The position numbers were made by a program, and so were the translations under genes. Source: Halichondria panicea (lineage: Eukaryota > Porifera > Demospongiae > Suberitida > Halichondriidae). Taken from it: 64,000 bases of DNA. The stretch is from the NCBI RefSeq assembly GCF_963675165.1, contig NC_087377.1, forward strand, positions 9,007,122-9,071,121, given 5' to 3'. Positions 44,372 to 56,573 of this stretch are shown here, one piece after another (position 1 is the first letter of the stretch; every line of letters starts with the position of its first letter). The notes beneath the pieces are model-generated. The model did not search any database. It saw only the letters and a list, made by a program, of their open reading frames with translations, and was not told where the DNA came from.

Positions 44372-47300
44372 TTGAGAAGGGCGGAGTTTACGACTCATGT
44401 GCATGACCGCTGTGCGCAGCATCTAAAACAGTGTTGTCTCTCTAGCACACTAGTACTGCAAGCTGCTTGTGCACATAGATCGATCAATTCAATGAGGCTA
44501 GTGCAGGAAAACCACAGCATTGGCTACTGGAAAGAAAAGAGTGGTCCTGCCAGAAAATTCTATAAGCTTACAAATTTCAGTTTGAGGCTATTGAAGCATG
44601 TCCGAGCACCAGAGGAGCTACCACATTTTTCTGGATTTGTAGTGGAAGTGACCCAAAAGTAGAGGTACCGTGGTGAAGTAAACGAAAGTTCAAGCGATAT
44701 CTCAAAAAGGTAACGAATGCATGCATGCATTTTTGCTTATTCAGTTATTTATTGTATAATACAGGTTGGCATTCATACCATGGTACAAGATACCCAACAC
44801 AGAACAACTTCTGCAATATCTCAGTCCTGCTATTCCGTCAGGGGCATTATCTTCACAACTCTCACTCTCTCAAACAAAGTCATTATTGATGCAGCTGTGT
44901 CAAGAGTTTTTTGAGTAAGCTATATTTTTTAGTGTAAGGAATCCATGCAATGACTATAAGTATTATAATTATACCTGTGATGATTTTACTGCTACATCTA
45001 GACACTAGTTGATAGTATTTATATACATGGGAAGTATACGTACATGCATGGGAAAAGCGCCTCAGAGCAGGTATATATACTATGGGACTTATAGTATATA
45101 CGTATGTATATACCTGCAATTTACTTATAGTACACCTATATATATAGTAATCCTTTGTCAAGTAATATAATTATATAGTCAAGCCTTGAGGGCAAGGTTT
45201 GCACATGCATGCATGCGCACTATAGTATCTAGACACTTGCACTCACTGTTTTGTCAGTGTCCATGTGATTTAGAAGCCCTTAGCCACTTGTAGTATACCC
45301 TCGCTATTAGTTGTACTATATTTTGGCATGTGACTTTCATTGTTTGTGCAATTTGCTATAGCCATTGGATCACTTTCCACATGTCTTGTTACTATACATG
45401 CTGTGTCATTCCCCCATTGTGTTTTGCAATCCATTCACTACAAGTACCTGTATTTGGATATGTTATGTTCTATCTTCAGTGTGCATGAATTTACAAATTC
45501 ATATAATTATACATGCACAATATACTTTTCAATATACCTTTCAATTGTGCACTCTTATTAAGTCTCCCGTACCCCCTTATATAATTATACCTATTATGTG
45601 TTTAGGTGATTTCTCTCTTGGATGCTAATAAATTAAGTAGCTATACTACTGTACAGCCATTTTTACCATGAGATAGTTCTTAACTTTCTAATAGCTAATA
45701 TACAAAAAACAAATCGAACTATAATAATGAGTAATCGAAATACTGTATATTAAGTAACATTGAAGGCCATTACCTATAAGGATTACAAACACATACATTA
45801 TGATTAATATGCATGCATGCACATGAATTATAGGAATGAAGACAGTGATGCAGATGAGGATGACACAGAGCCATCACGATACCACCCTGTATCTTGCACT
45901 GGGCTTCAACCTGATTCTAAAGTGTTTGTATTTGGACCCGAGTTCCAAATTGAGGAGGATGGTGCAGTAATTTCTCAAGAGAAACAGCAGTACATTTGGA
46001 TTGATGCCATCCTTCAGAAATTGCAGCGGACCGTGAACTCTCTACCACCAATTCCAAATCCTACTCTTCAGCACCTACATACGATTGTCCGAGGAATGCA
46101 CAGCATCTCTGGAGACAATGTTTTCAGTGGATTGTTCCTTTTAGGCAAGTTCTGATCAGCTAAGTGCATGCATGCATTACATGATCCAATTTGCTGAAAG
46201 CATATAATTATACTACTACCTTTTCAACTGTAAGTAATTAAACCAGTACGAATTGAGTGTTATAGCAATACTTTTCTGCCCTTAATAAAAGGTTGGAAAT
46301 ACTTTATATATATAATAATACCTTAATTATATAGCAACATTTTCTAGGCACTTATATTTCATGGAATGGCCTCTAAAAACATTTCTTTGCACAATGTTTG
46401 AATGCCGCTTACCTGAAGCCACGCTTTAATCTTTGCAAGTTATAGCTAATAATTTTTGTGGATTTAACTTTTGTAGGATTGCTAACCCACGAAATCAGCA
46501 ACAATTATATATAAGCCCTTCGAAAATGTTGCGCTATACGGGAAGGAGGGAATTGTTCAGTGTATCATAATGCATGATTATAGTGCTAACTACTGCATGC
46601 CTTGGATACATTTGCAGCATCTTCCGTGCATAATTATGACTATATAATTATATATAGGTGCAGGAATTATGTCAATGCACTATGAGGCCATCATAGCACG
46701 ATGTGGATCTATTGGTATGGCAATAGCTACTAGCACAATCAGCAGAGGCAAGACCAATTGCGCAAAGCTTGCTATTGCGATGTGTGGAAACTATCCCAAA
46801 GGATGCGCAGGCTATCTCACTGATAGTATGGCAAGGGGTCACTTGAGTGGCAGTCTTCCATTTCTGTACGATGATCCCAGCAGCGATACTGTCTTGAAGC
46901 CCCTCCTCATGAATTCATTTGGTGGGACAGAAATAGGTACTAAGAAGGCACAGTTTTCTGCCAGGTGTTCTCCCATCGTCACGTGCAATGAGTTCGTTAT
47001 GGAAAAATTGGCTCAAGCAGATGATCGGTTAGTACATGCGGACATGGTGGGAGGATCCCATATTTTATACAGGAGGTTCCAATGTATATAAATAATTATA
47101 CATAATTATACATTTGCATAATAATATTATATATACACTGTTAAAAATGTGGTGCTATTGTAACACCCAAAAGTGGGGTAAAACCATTGTACCAAATATG
47201 GCACTCATATATGGAGTTATTACAGCACCAGATTTTAGTGTTATTAAAACACTCATTTTGGAGTTGTAACAGCATGAAAATGTGCTGTACTTGCACTTTC

Positions 47301-50300
47301 TTGGAGTTACTGCAACTCCAAACTGTGTGTAACTTTTACAACTACACCTACAATGGTGTTATTAAAGCACTGGGGATGGGTGCTGCTGTTACTATGTTAC
47401 TACAGGTACAGTTGTCATTGCTATACTCTTCATGCAAAGCATAAAATATTGCATGCATGCTTATTGCACTTCTCGATAAGCTCATGCACTTGACTTAAAT
47501 GACGTAACATAATTATAGCATGTGTATAATGATATGCATCACGATAGCATATACAATAAAAGTATAAAGATATGTATACCTATATAACCTCATAAAGTGT
47601 TTAATAACTACGACCACAATACACTTAGGCAGTTCGGGACCTTAAAAATAAAAAATAAAAGGGTGCCATGCTGACATGCACGTGGGTACTAAAATGTCAA
47701 AAACATAGTTACTTGTACAAGAGTTTCATAGAATGAATCTACTTCATACACTTCTTTCTCTACGATGACGAAGTAGTTCATTGATCCAGATTCAATAGCA
47801 CTTTTTCTACCTTGAACGAACGTTGCATGTCATCCACCTGCATGTATATAATTATGATGGGATAAGGATGGGGCTCACAAAAACAGTAGGCAGTGATATA
47901 AGTGATTAGGAGACAATTATTCAAATAAGCCGAAAGCCTAACACTTTAACATATCACCTTTTATTCTATCAAATATCCAGTGTGCATGCATTACTGTGTA
48001 TCATTATATATGTATGATGACAGGGTTATTCTCGTTATAATAAGCATATACCCCCCCACACAGGATGAATTCAAGGGCAACAGAAGAATCTGTTCTCAAG
48101 TATCAAGTATTTGTAACAGTATATCAATTTAGCTGTTTATGCATTACATACGTGGAGCAGCAGCTTGACAAATATCATTTGTACTGCATCCTTCTTCTTA
48201 CAGTATCATCTTCAGAACTGAATAAAAAAAAATGTATGTTTGAAGATATGGGTTTCTATTTACCATTAGATTGTGACTGCACCAGTGACTGCATAGTCTT
48301 CGACCAGCTCCCGTAGCTTAACATTGTTCTCCTTTGTTTGAATTCTTTCCTCAAAAGTAAATCTATAGGTAAAAAATTCTATTACTACTGCGAACATTTA
48401 CAGCTATATGCTTGAACGCAATAATGATTAATAGTGGACTTACATAGACATAATCGGTCAGTGGTGGATAGAAGGTAAGTATATACGCACATCTGTAACT
48501 GCTAGTCGATCATAATTATCACTCCTGATATAGCACCTTTGTTACGCTTTGTTTTTGGACTATTCCTTTTAAAGAGCAGTGGTTTATCTTTGGACAGATG
48601 TTGAATCTCAATTTGCGACGCATATTCTTTAACCTTGTTTAAAATAGCTCGACTCCATGAACCCTGCATGAAAAGAGTACCTATAGCTCTTACGATGCGA
48701 TAATTTTGTAAGAAACAACCATTATATATCTTGTATTGTCATTGGAAATTAGTTTAACAATAATCGGAAGACAAAAATTATAATTATGATGATTTGTATG
48801 CAAATGTAGATACGTGCGAAAAACCAGTCTGACAGGAAAGTGTTCCTAACGCTCAACATACATCTAACTGACGGACACGTGCCCACAAAGCCCAACATAT
48901 CAGACTGACGGACAAGTGCCCACAAAGCCCAACATATCAGACTGACGGACAGCTGCCCACAAAGCCCAACATATCAGACTGACGGTCAAGTGCCCACAAA
49001 GCCCAACATATCAGACTGACGGACAAGTGCCCACAAAGTCCAACATATCAGACTGACAGACAGCTGCCCACAAAGCCCAACATATCAGACTGACGGACAG
49101 CTGCCCACAAAGCCCGACATATCAGACTGACAGACAAGTGCCCACAAAGCCCAGCATATCAGACTGACGGACAGCTGCCCACAAACCCCAGCATATCAGA
49201 CTGACGGACAGCTGCCCACAAAGCCCAACATATCAGACTGACGGACAGCTGCCCACAAAGCCCAGCATATCAGACTGACGGACAGCTGCCCACAAAGCCC
49301 AACATATCAGACTGACGGACAGCTGCCCACAAAGCCCAACATATCAGACTGACGGACAGCTGCCCACAAAGCCCAACATATCAGACTGACGGACAGTTGC
49401 CCACAAAGCCCAACCAGAATTATTATATAGTTACAATTATAGTAGTGAGTAGTAGACTTGCAGTCTGTCTATGTCAAGCTTTTTAGCACAACAATGGTTT
49501 TGCAGCAACTTACTCTATAGTTCCGAGTCAAAGCAGTGTGCCATCTTGCAGTGTAGTACATCTAGCAACTTAGTCCATGTAGTACCAGAGCAGCTAGAGT
49601 AGGCCCGGCGCCTTCGTACAGTTAAGGTGCACACAGCTGTGTGCAGAGACTCTCATGCAGGCAGCTGTCTATCTCAAGGTTCACGTGAGATCAGTGCTGC
49701 ACGTATTAGATCTACCACCCACGATTTTGTTTTGTTTATGTAGTCTTGGCTACCCACCACGCATTTGAGTCTGTGCTCATCAATTAATTATGATCATATC
49801 ATCAGTGTATGCCCTTGCATGGAAGAGGGGGGGTGGGAGCAGAGTAAGAGTTAAATTTGCAGGGCAACTGTATGAGTAGAAAGAACACACTATAAGCCAG
49901 CTACTTAGCTAAATACAGGATGTATGATTTTTCAGACGATTGAATTGTTAATAATTATTGTTGGGCATTAATTTGTCCATTAGCGTGACATGCACATAGT
50001 CTAGTCCTCAATAGATGTTGCAACTTCAAACACATAGTTACAGTAACTAATAATGATAACTGATTCATCCGGCACATAAGTTATAAATACTGAATAGCTA
50101 AAATATTGCCGGTACACTTGAAAAGTGCACTAATTTTTTCTTGGAAAGTTCCTCACAGGCCGGGCCGATTGTTCCGTCATCAGTACAAGCTAGTGTGCTG
50201 CTTCACCCCTGTATACATAATTACGCATGTGATTAGAATTTATAATAAGTATAATAAATAAGGTGACTATAATTATAATCTGCTCCTGCATGCATGCTTG

Positions 50301-53300
50301 AATACAAAGGTATAATAATTATACCAGATTCAACTATTTTAATGGAACGGGTTTGTTACTATATAAGCAACTATTTATTTACACATGCAACTACATGAAT
50401 CATTATAGACTGGCCTTGATTTGCATGCAGGTGATTTATAGAGGTGCTTACATTGCACCATGTATAGTGCTGCAATCACACAATTCTTATTTGAGTAACA
50501 CCATCTGGTGTATAGTTAGAGTAATATGATTTTAACAACTAGGTAAGTGCATGCACAACACTGTTTAAAGTGTTCCACAAGCACTTATAAGTGTATAATA
50601 GCACCCTTTATTGTTCTAGTAACACGTAGCAGTTACGACTGCACTCCTAGTGTTGTGATAGCACCATTAGGTGAGTGTTGGCATAGCACTTTGGGTGCTA
50701 TTGTAACTACCCATTTTTAACAGTGTAGTGATTACATGCAATTATATAGGTACATGGCCAGAGCAATTTTGGTGCCATTTGTGTTTGAAGCTCCTCCAAT
50801 GAGAGTGGACACCCTTGATACCATTCTACTGCCGGAGGCAATATCCATTGGCTACTGGTTGAAGAATCTACCCCAAAACCTACTCTATGAAACGGTAGAG
50901 AACGTACAGGAATCTGTTGAAGGGAAGATGGACGGCAGGCTGGCGATGCAGTATGCTCTATATTTACTGTGTGCAAAAGAGGTATAATTATCATGTATAA
51001 TAGTGACTTACAATAATGCTTGCTTTCATACTTAATTGTTCACTCAATTGTAGATTTGTAATAGGACTGGGTGCAGTGAGGTGACATCTGATCACATTTG
51101 GGACCACTTTCAGAGTGCTATAGTACCGGCTATTTGCAATTGGCAAATTGGAGAGAGTGACACAAATGAAAAAGCTGAGAGCAACAACTTGGAAAAACTC
51201 TTGCACAAAGGTCTTCAAAAGGCCCTAATTTCTGACGAGCATATGTCCGAGGTGCGTGCATGCATGTGTGCACATTTGACATACTGCATATTATATATAA
51301 TATATAGTCCTGCTATTTGTGCAGTTTCTGAACTGTGTCGCCCCAAATGTGAATTACCACCTGAAAAACACAAAGGACATGGTTCAAGGAGCAGCCATTC
51401 GACTCCAGGTTTTCTTAAATTACCTAGACAGCCATGGAATTCCTCATGCTTCGCACAAAGTCATTCGAAGGAAGACAAAGAAATGCAAAAGATGTGCTCC
51501 CAGAAAGCGCCAGTATTTCCTTCGAAAGGATGTGGTAGTCTCCTCAAGGAAAATAAGGAGAGAGTTATATCAGAATGCAAAGGGTGCATCTGTATACCCA
51601 GAGATCAGCTAAAGGAAGGATTTATCGAAGCCTTTAAGCACAGTAAGCCCGATTATTGGTAAATTACATCTTGCGCATGCATGCATATAAAATATTATAG
51701 TCTGTCAGACGTGCATGTATAGGTATACCAATTTATTCTAGTGTTCCATGCATGCATGACTGTGAATATGGCTGATCAATTTGCATACATATATATAGAA
51801 TCTTCAAGAAGCTCTACCGACAAACATAACAATTCAGAGGGCTCAAGGGATCAACTAGATGACTCAGGTATATTATATTATACCATCATGCAACTAGTTG
51901 GAGCATGCAAGACTATACCAACCCACAATCTTGTTTTCGAACTTTTTGTTACTTCAGTGCGCATGCTCTTCCAACCCTACTCTTCCCCATTTTTTCACAA
52001 AATGTTTTTTGCACTTGTTTGTACCCTTTTTACTGCATGCATGTATTATACAGTTGTGTCATGCACGTCATTATAAGGAGATGTTCATTGTATATAATCA
52101 TAGGCATCCACATTGAAGACGAATTTACGGATGACACACAGTTATCAGGTTAATAATGATGCATGCAATAATTATATGCTTGCATGTAAAGTATTACTAT
52201 AATTGCAGGTGAACCACTAGAACACAATATTGATTATGAAGAACAACAGCCTTGGTTCTTTTATGAAGGTTTGTATTATATTGCAGGTCAAAATTATAAT
52301 TAGCACGCATGCATGCATGCATGCAGATCTCAGTGACAATGAATTTTATTCTCTCCTTGGTGAGCACTACCTCGAAGAGCTTGAGGACCAGTTGGATCCT
52401 ACGTCTCATCATGAGCAACAAGAAGAGCCAGCTCCTCCAAAGAAGAAGACAACACTAAAAATAGGTATATACTTATAGTATTATTATTACTGTATAATAT
52501 GAAGAACATAATTATTATAGGAACTCCGAAGGAATTTGAAGTGCAGTCTACCCCCCAACAAAGACTAACAATATCATCAGCCAATCCATTAGGTATGTCA
52601 GTATACTGTAGTGATATTGAGGTGCAAAATTTCCTTTTTCGAAGGCAAGGCAGTTAATGAGAAAGTTAAAACGGGCCATGGACGCACCGGTATATATACA
52701 CATGCTAAGCTAGCTATTGGTAATTGTGGTTTCCTATGACTATTCAGAACACCCAAACATTTCTGCTGAGGGCTCTGCATGTAATTTATATATAATTATA
52801 TATACCCACAAATACGATTATTTTAATTATATAAAATTATGTCATATTTTATATACATGGATGCAGTGCTATGTCATTATCCTCTCACACCTGTCCGTCT
52901 CCATCGACTAGGAGTTACACCACCAAGACAGAGGCAATTAGGTATGGTGTATATATATACATTATAGCTAATTTTTGCTGTTTTTGTGGGCCCCGTAGAC
53001 TGGCCGTAGTATAGTTTGCCGCCTTAACTATCTGCTATTATAACTTGCAAAACATATATTATTATTAATGGGGCTGGAGGTGATTCTGATAAGCATGCCG
53101 GAGTTAATTACTCCTGGTGATTCAAAGAAATAATGCCCTGCACATACTTTTATCCTGCACTCTCAGTGCAAAAGAAGCGTCCTGTTTCGGTATCACTGAC
53201 AAAATTGTATGAAAGAATTGGAGTAAGTCCTGCCAGATTGAGTGGCCATGCACGCAGAAAAGCAACATCTACTACAGTTGTGGTAAGAAGGAACCTGTTA

Positions 53301-54085
53301 ACAGAATTGGCCAAAGTGAAGTTGGGCGTTAAAAAAGGTAGCTATAAATATATAATAAATAACATGCATGATGCACTTAAAAACATTGTGCAAATTGTAT
53401 TCAGACAACAGTAAATGTCTCGCTGAATTCAAAGCAACTGGCAAGCAAAGTAAGATGCATGTCAAGTGCCTGCATGTATTGTGCATGTATTATACTATGT
53501 TTTTTATATATACTATAGGCTTTAAAGTTATCATAATTATACTCACATGCAGACAAATCAAATTATGCTGCCAAGAACAGAAGCAAAACCAAAATTGCTA
53601 GTAAACCACGATCGCCTGCAAATACCAGAAGCAAAACAAAACCTGCTAGTCAACCACAATCTGCCAAGATATTGTCTACCAATGGTGCCAAAAGAAAAAA
53701 GAACTGTGCTAATAAACCGCAAGGCAAATCTGCTGTACAAGTTGCAATTGTAGGAGGTAATTAGATAATTATTATGTGCTGACAAACAATAATTATATAT
53801 AGTGCATGCATGGCATGTAGTGATATAATGTAATTATATTGACTCGGGCAATGCATATAAGTGTACGATAAATGCAAGTGGCACTTATTTCCATGTATAT
53901 GTTTTGATTGTGCAGAAGACAAGGAGCAATGCCCTAAGTATGTATGCGTATACAAGAGAGTGCCTCGTGCTTCAACCATGATTGCTTGTCACACATGTGA
54001 CCAATGGTTCCACATCAAGTGCGTATCGTTATCACAAAAAGAAGCTGGGAAGATAGCACAGTGGCATTGCAGCAAATGCATGTAG
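44372..54085 (+). CDS. Large P-loop ATPase with C-terminal PHD finger, partner gene of the KDZ transposase
   Basis: Predicted exons: about 44372-44709, 44765-44914, 45834-46144, 46658-47027, 50750-50981, 51054-51251, 51325-51642, 51799-51867, 52104-52148, 52209-52268, 52327-52464, 52521-52592, 52645-52689, 52912-52941, 53167-53337, 53405-53449, 53553-53756 and 53916-54085. Phases agree. The ATPase has a Walker-A-like TISRGKTNCAK, Walker-B-like LPFLYDDPS and sensor-like CSPIVTCNEFV, as in SF3/DUF927-type ATPases. A long acidic then basic linker follows, and a PHD finger ends it (MIACHTCDQWFH, WHCSKC). Damage: in-frame TAG at 44660-44662 and a frame change in exon 51325-51642. The first intron boundaries and start codon are uncertain. 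Likely a transposition cofactor; that is inference. Confidence 0.65.
48275..48663 (-). other. Possible two-exon coding piece inside the 3.6-kb element
   Basis: Minus exon 48663-48537 follows TGCAG and precedes GTGCTA; it reads SWSRAILNKVKEYASQIEIQ then LSKDKPLLFKRNSPKTKR, a charged helix. A second piece from 48362 follows CTATAG and reads FEERIQTKENNVKLRELVED in one frame before a stop near 48275. The phase that gives the better protein does not match the first exon exactly. Unrecognised; it may be a captured host fragment. Confidence 0.3.
48852..49412. repeat. 37-bp minisatellite, about 15 copies
   Basis: The unit is CCCAACATATCAGACTGACG followed by GACAGCTGCCCACAAAG, with variants GACAAGTG and GACAGTTG. 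The first unit is the most diverged. It contains CAGCTG E-box-like words in most copies. Array-wide homogeneity suggests recent expansion. Confidence 0.9.
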
Positions 54086-54437
54086 CTAACACTTAATTTT
54101 GCCTGCATGAACTCAATCTATAATAACAGTTATTGTATCTATTATTTAGGTATATAATAATATTATAGTGTTTTGTGTGCTAGTATATAGCATGTTGTTT
54201 TATGTATTATGTATATACAATCGAAATGAATGATATCTTGATACCATTGTGATAATAAGTTTTATGGGGGAAGGGTGGTTTTTATGTAGTTACATGCATG
54301 CATGCATGGCTATAATTATGGGGGGAAGGGGTTGTCTATATAATTATAATACCAGTGCATGTTATCATGAACATAATTATACATAATTATTATGCATGGC
54401 CGAGGGCCCTGTGAGGTGCATGCATCATGGGGTTGCC

Positions 54438-54443
54438 AATAAA
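54438..54443 (+). terminator. Polyadenylation signal AATAAA
   Basis: AATAAA lies 353 bases after the stop of the ATPase-PHD gene and just before a tandem repeat block. It is the likely transcript end for that gene. Confidence 0.45.
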
Positions 54444-54448
54444 AGTCT

Positions 54449-54998
54449 GTCAATATATAGTATAAACTAAATTTGTGATCATTCTGTCAATTGTGAACGC
54501 TTATATCAAACGTATATACTATATAATAGTATAAACTATATATATAATTATTATAAACTATAATTATAATTTAGTATAAACTAAATTTGTGAACATTCTG
54601 TCAATTGTGAACGCTTATATCAAACGTATATATAGTATATATATAGTATAAACTAAATTTGTGTGATCATTCTGTCAATTGTGAACGCTTATATCAAACG
54701 TATATACTATAGTATAAACTATATATATAATTATATAGTATAAACTAAATGTGTGATCATTCTGTCAATTGTGAACGCTTATATCAAACGTATATATATA
54801 TATAGTATATATATAGTATAAACTAAATTTGTGTGATCATTCTGTCAATTGTGAACGCTTATATCAAACGTATATATATAGTATATATATAGTATAAACT
54901 AAATGTGTGAACATTCTGTCAATTGGGAACGCTTATATATCAAACGTATACCTTACATGATTCCACAAATAGAAACTAATTAATTTTGTGAACATTCT
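54449..54998. repeat. Tandem array of a 73-113-bp unit
   Basis: Seven copies of CATTCTGTCAATTGTGAACG, each followed by CTTATATCAAACGTATAT and a variable ATATA/AGTATAAACTAAAT spacer, occur between 54480 and 54998. Length differences come from the AT-rich spacer. No coding sense. Confidence 0.85.
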
Positions 54999-55190
54999 GT
55001 TAATTGTGAACGCATAATAATAAAGGAAAAATGTTGAATTTTCTACATAATATTACTTTCATGCAATAGAGATCTATATATGCATGTATTTATCATACAC
55101 ATAATTACATAATGATATAAATACGCTATAGATATACACTATACATGTCTATCAGTTTGCATAATACCACTATATATAGGCTATAGAGAA

Positions 55191-56573
55191 TTGGAGACAA
55201 CTCAAGTTCAGGTAGATTCTTCACCAGTCCTGATAGCAGTAGATCTATATCATGATTGTGATAGTGTGATAGTATCACAATTTATGCCTCACCAAAAAAC
55301 CGTCCACAAATCAAACAGTGTATCACTGACCCTAGTTACTGTTACCAGGAGCGAGCACTATCACATTGTGCCAGTGGATTCAACCGATTCGTGTCATGAT
55401 TTTCGAAATGGAACTTGTTTCACTCTCGAGCAGCTTGTTCAAATATACCTGTTATCTGGTGGAGATAATCTCACCTTGAGCTTTCTACCTGGAGATCATG
55501 TGTTAACTGATCAGTTACTGATTCGTAACTTCTCACATGTGCAAATCACTCGCCAGAACACAAGTACAACTGTAGTTAGATTACATAACAATGGTACAAT
55601 ACGTTTTGTTAGTTCAATTCACAAATTGAATATTGGGTTTCATTGGAACGAATGTTTGACCACAAAACTTACATCAAGGTTTGATCATTGACGGTGCCCA
55701 TGATGTTTACATCAATGACTGTTACTTTTTGGACTTTGTATTACTCAATCAAGCGGAAACCAACATAGTTAAGATTGCTAATACTCAAATTGCAACAATT
55801 GAGAGCACTCTCTTTATGAACAATACTAGTCAGGCACTGCACATTGAGGCTGTTGATGTGTACATAACAAATAGCGAGTTCACTAGAAATAATGGAAGAG
55901 GAGCAGTTGACATTGATTTAAACAACGTACTGATCAACGTTCTTAGTAATCAGTTCAACTACAATAGTACTTGGAGCGGAGGAGCAGTAGAAGTGGTATC
56001 TGGTACTGTAGTGATCACTCGGTGTAACTTCACAAATAACAAAATTAAGCTTCTCACTTTGGTGGAGCAATTTATGTTTACTCAGGTAGTGTGTCCATCT
56101 CTAACAGTACGCTGACAACTAACAGAGCTACTAATATTGGTGGAGCAATTGGTGTCGTCACAGGCAGTGTGTCCATCTCTGACAGTACGCTGACTAACAA
56201 CAGTGCTGACTATGGCGGCGGCGGAGCGATTGGTGTTTACTCAGGCAGTGTGTCCATCTTCGACTGTACGCTGACAAACAACAGTGCTAACGATGGTGGT
56301 GGAGCGATTGGTGTTTATTCAGGCAGTGTATCCATCTCCAACAGTACGTTGACATACAACAGAGCTGACGGTGTTGGTGGAGGAGCGATTGGTGTTTCCA
56401 CAGGCAGTATGTCCATCTCCGACAGTACGTTGAAATACAACAGAGCTGACAGTGGTGGAGCGATTGGTGTTAACTCAGGCAGTGCGTCCATCTCCGACAG
56501 TACGTTGAAATACAACAGAGCTGACGGTGGTGGTGGTGGTGGAATGATCGTTATTAAGGTTAGGGTAGTGTGA
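55191..56573 (+). pseudogene. Beta-helix (Pmp-like repeat) surface protein, frameshifted and truncated
   Basis: An N-terminal part (FRNGTCFTLEQLVQIYLLSG, NLTLSFLPGDHVL) is followed by parallel beta-helix rungs and then five to six near-identical repeats of about 26 residues: GGAIGVYSGSVSISDSTLTN with NRAD/NSAD ends. GGAI and F/L-x-x-N rungs are as in polymorphic-membrane-protein-like repeats of some animal extracellular proteins. Frame changes occur near 55665 and 56050. The end at 56571-56573 cuts off the C-terminus, with no membrane anchor. An acceptor (ATATAG) precedes the first part. Probably a dead copy of a host gene family. Confidence 0.65.

Larger units (their letters stand above)
47136..50725. 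mobile_element. 3.6-kb element in an intron of the ATPase-PHD gene, TA target duplication
   Basis: CACTGTTAAAAATG at the left end is matched by its inverse at the right end, with TA on both sides (47134-47135, 50726-50727). About 250 bp at each end are built of degenerate repeats of GGTGTTATTAAAGCACC type. The interior contains a 37-bp minisatellite and a possible minus-strand coding piece. No transposase was seen. TA duplication points to mobilisation by a Tc1/mariner-like enzyme. Confidence 0.75.

Noticed and set aside
48852-49412. 37-bp array as a CRISPR
   Set aside because: Units are contiguous with no unique spacers, and the context is eukaryotic.
55191-56573. Beta-helix gene as a bacterial contaminant
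   Set aside because: An acceptor-like site precedes it and neighbouring DNA is continuous with the sponge-type genome; transfer is possible but not shown.
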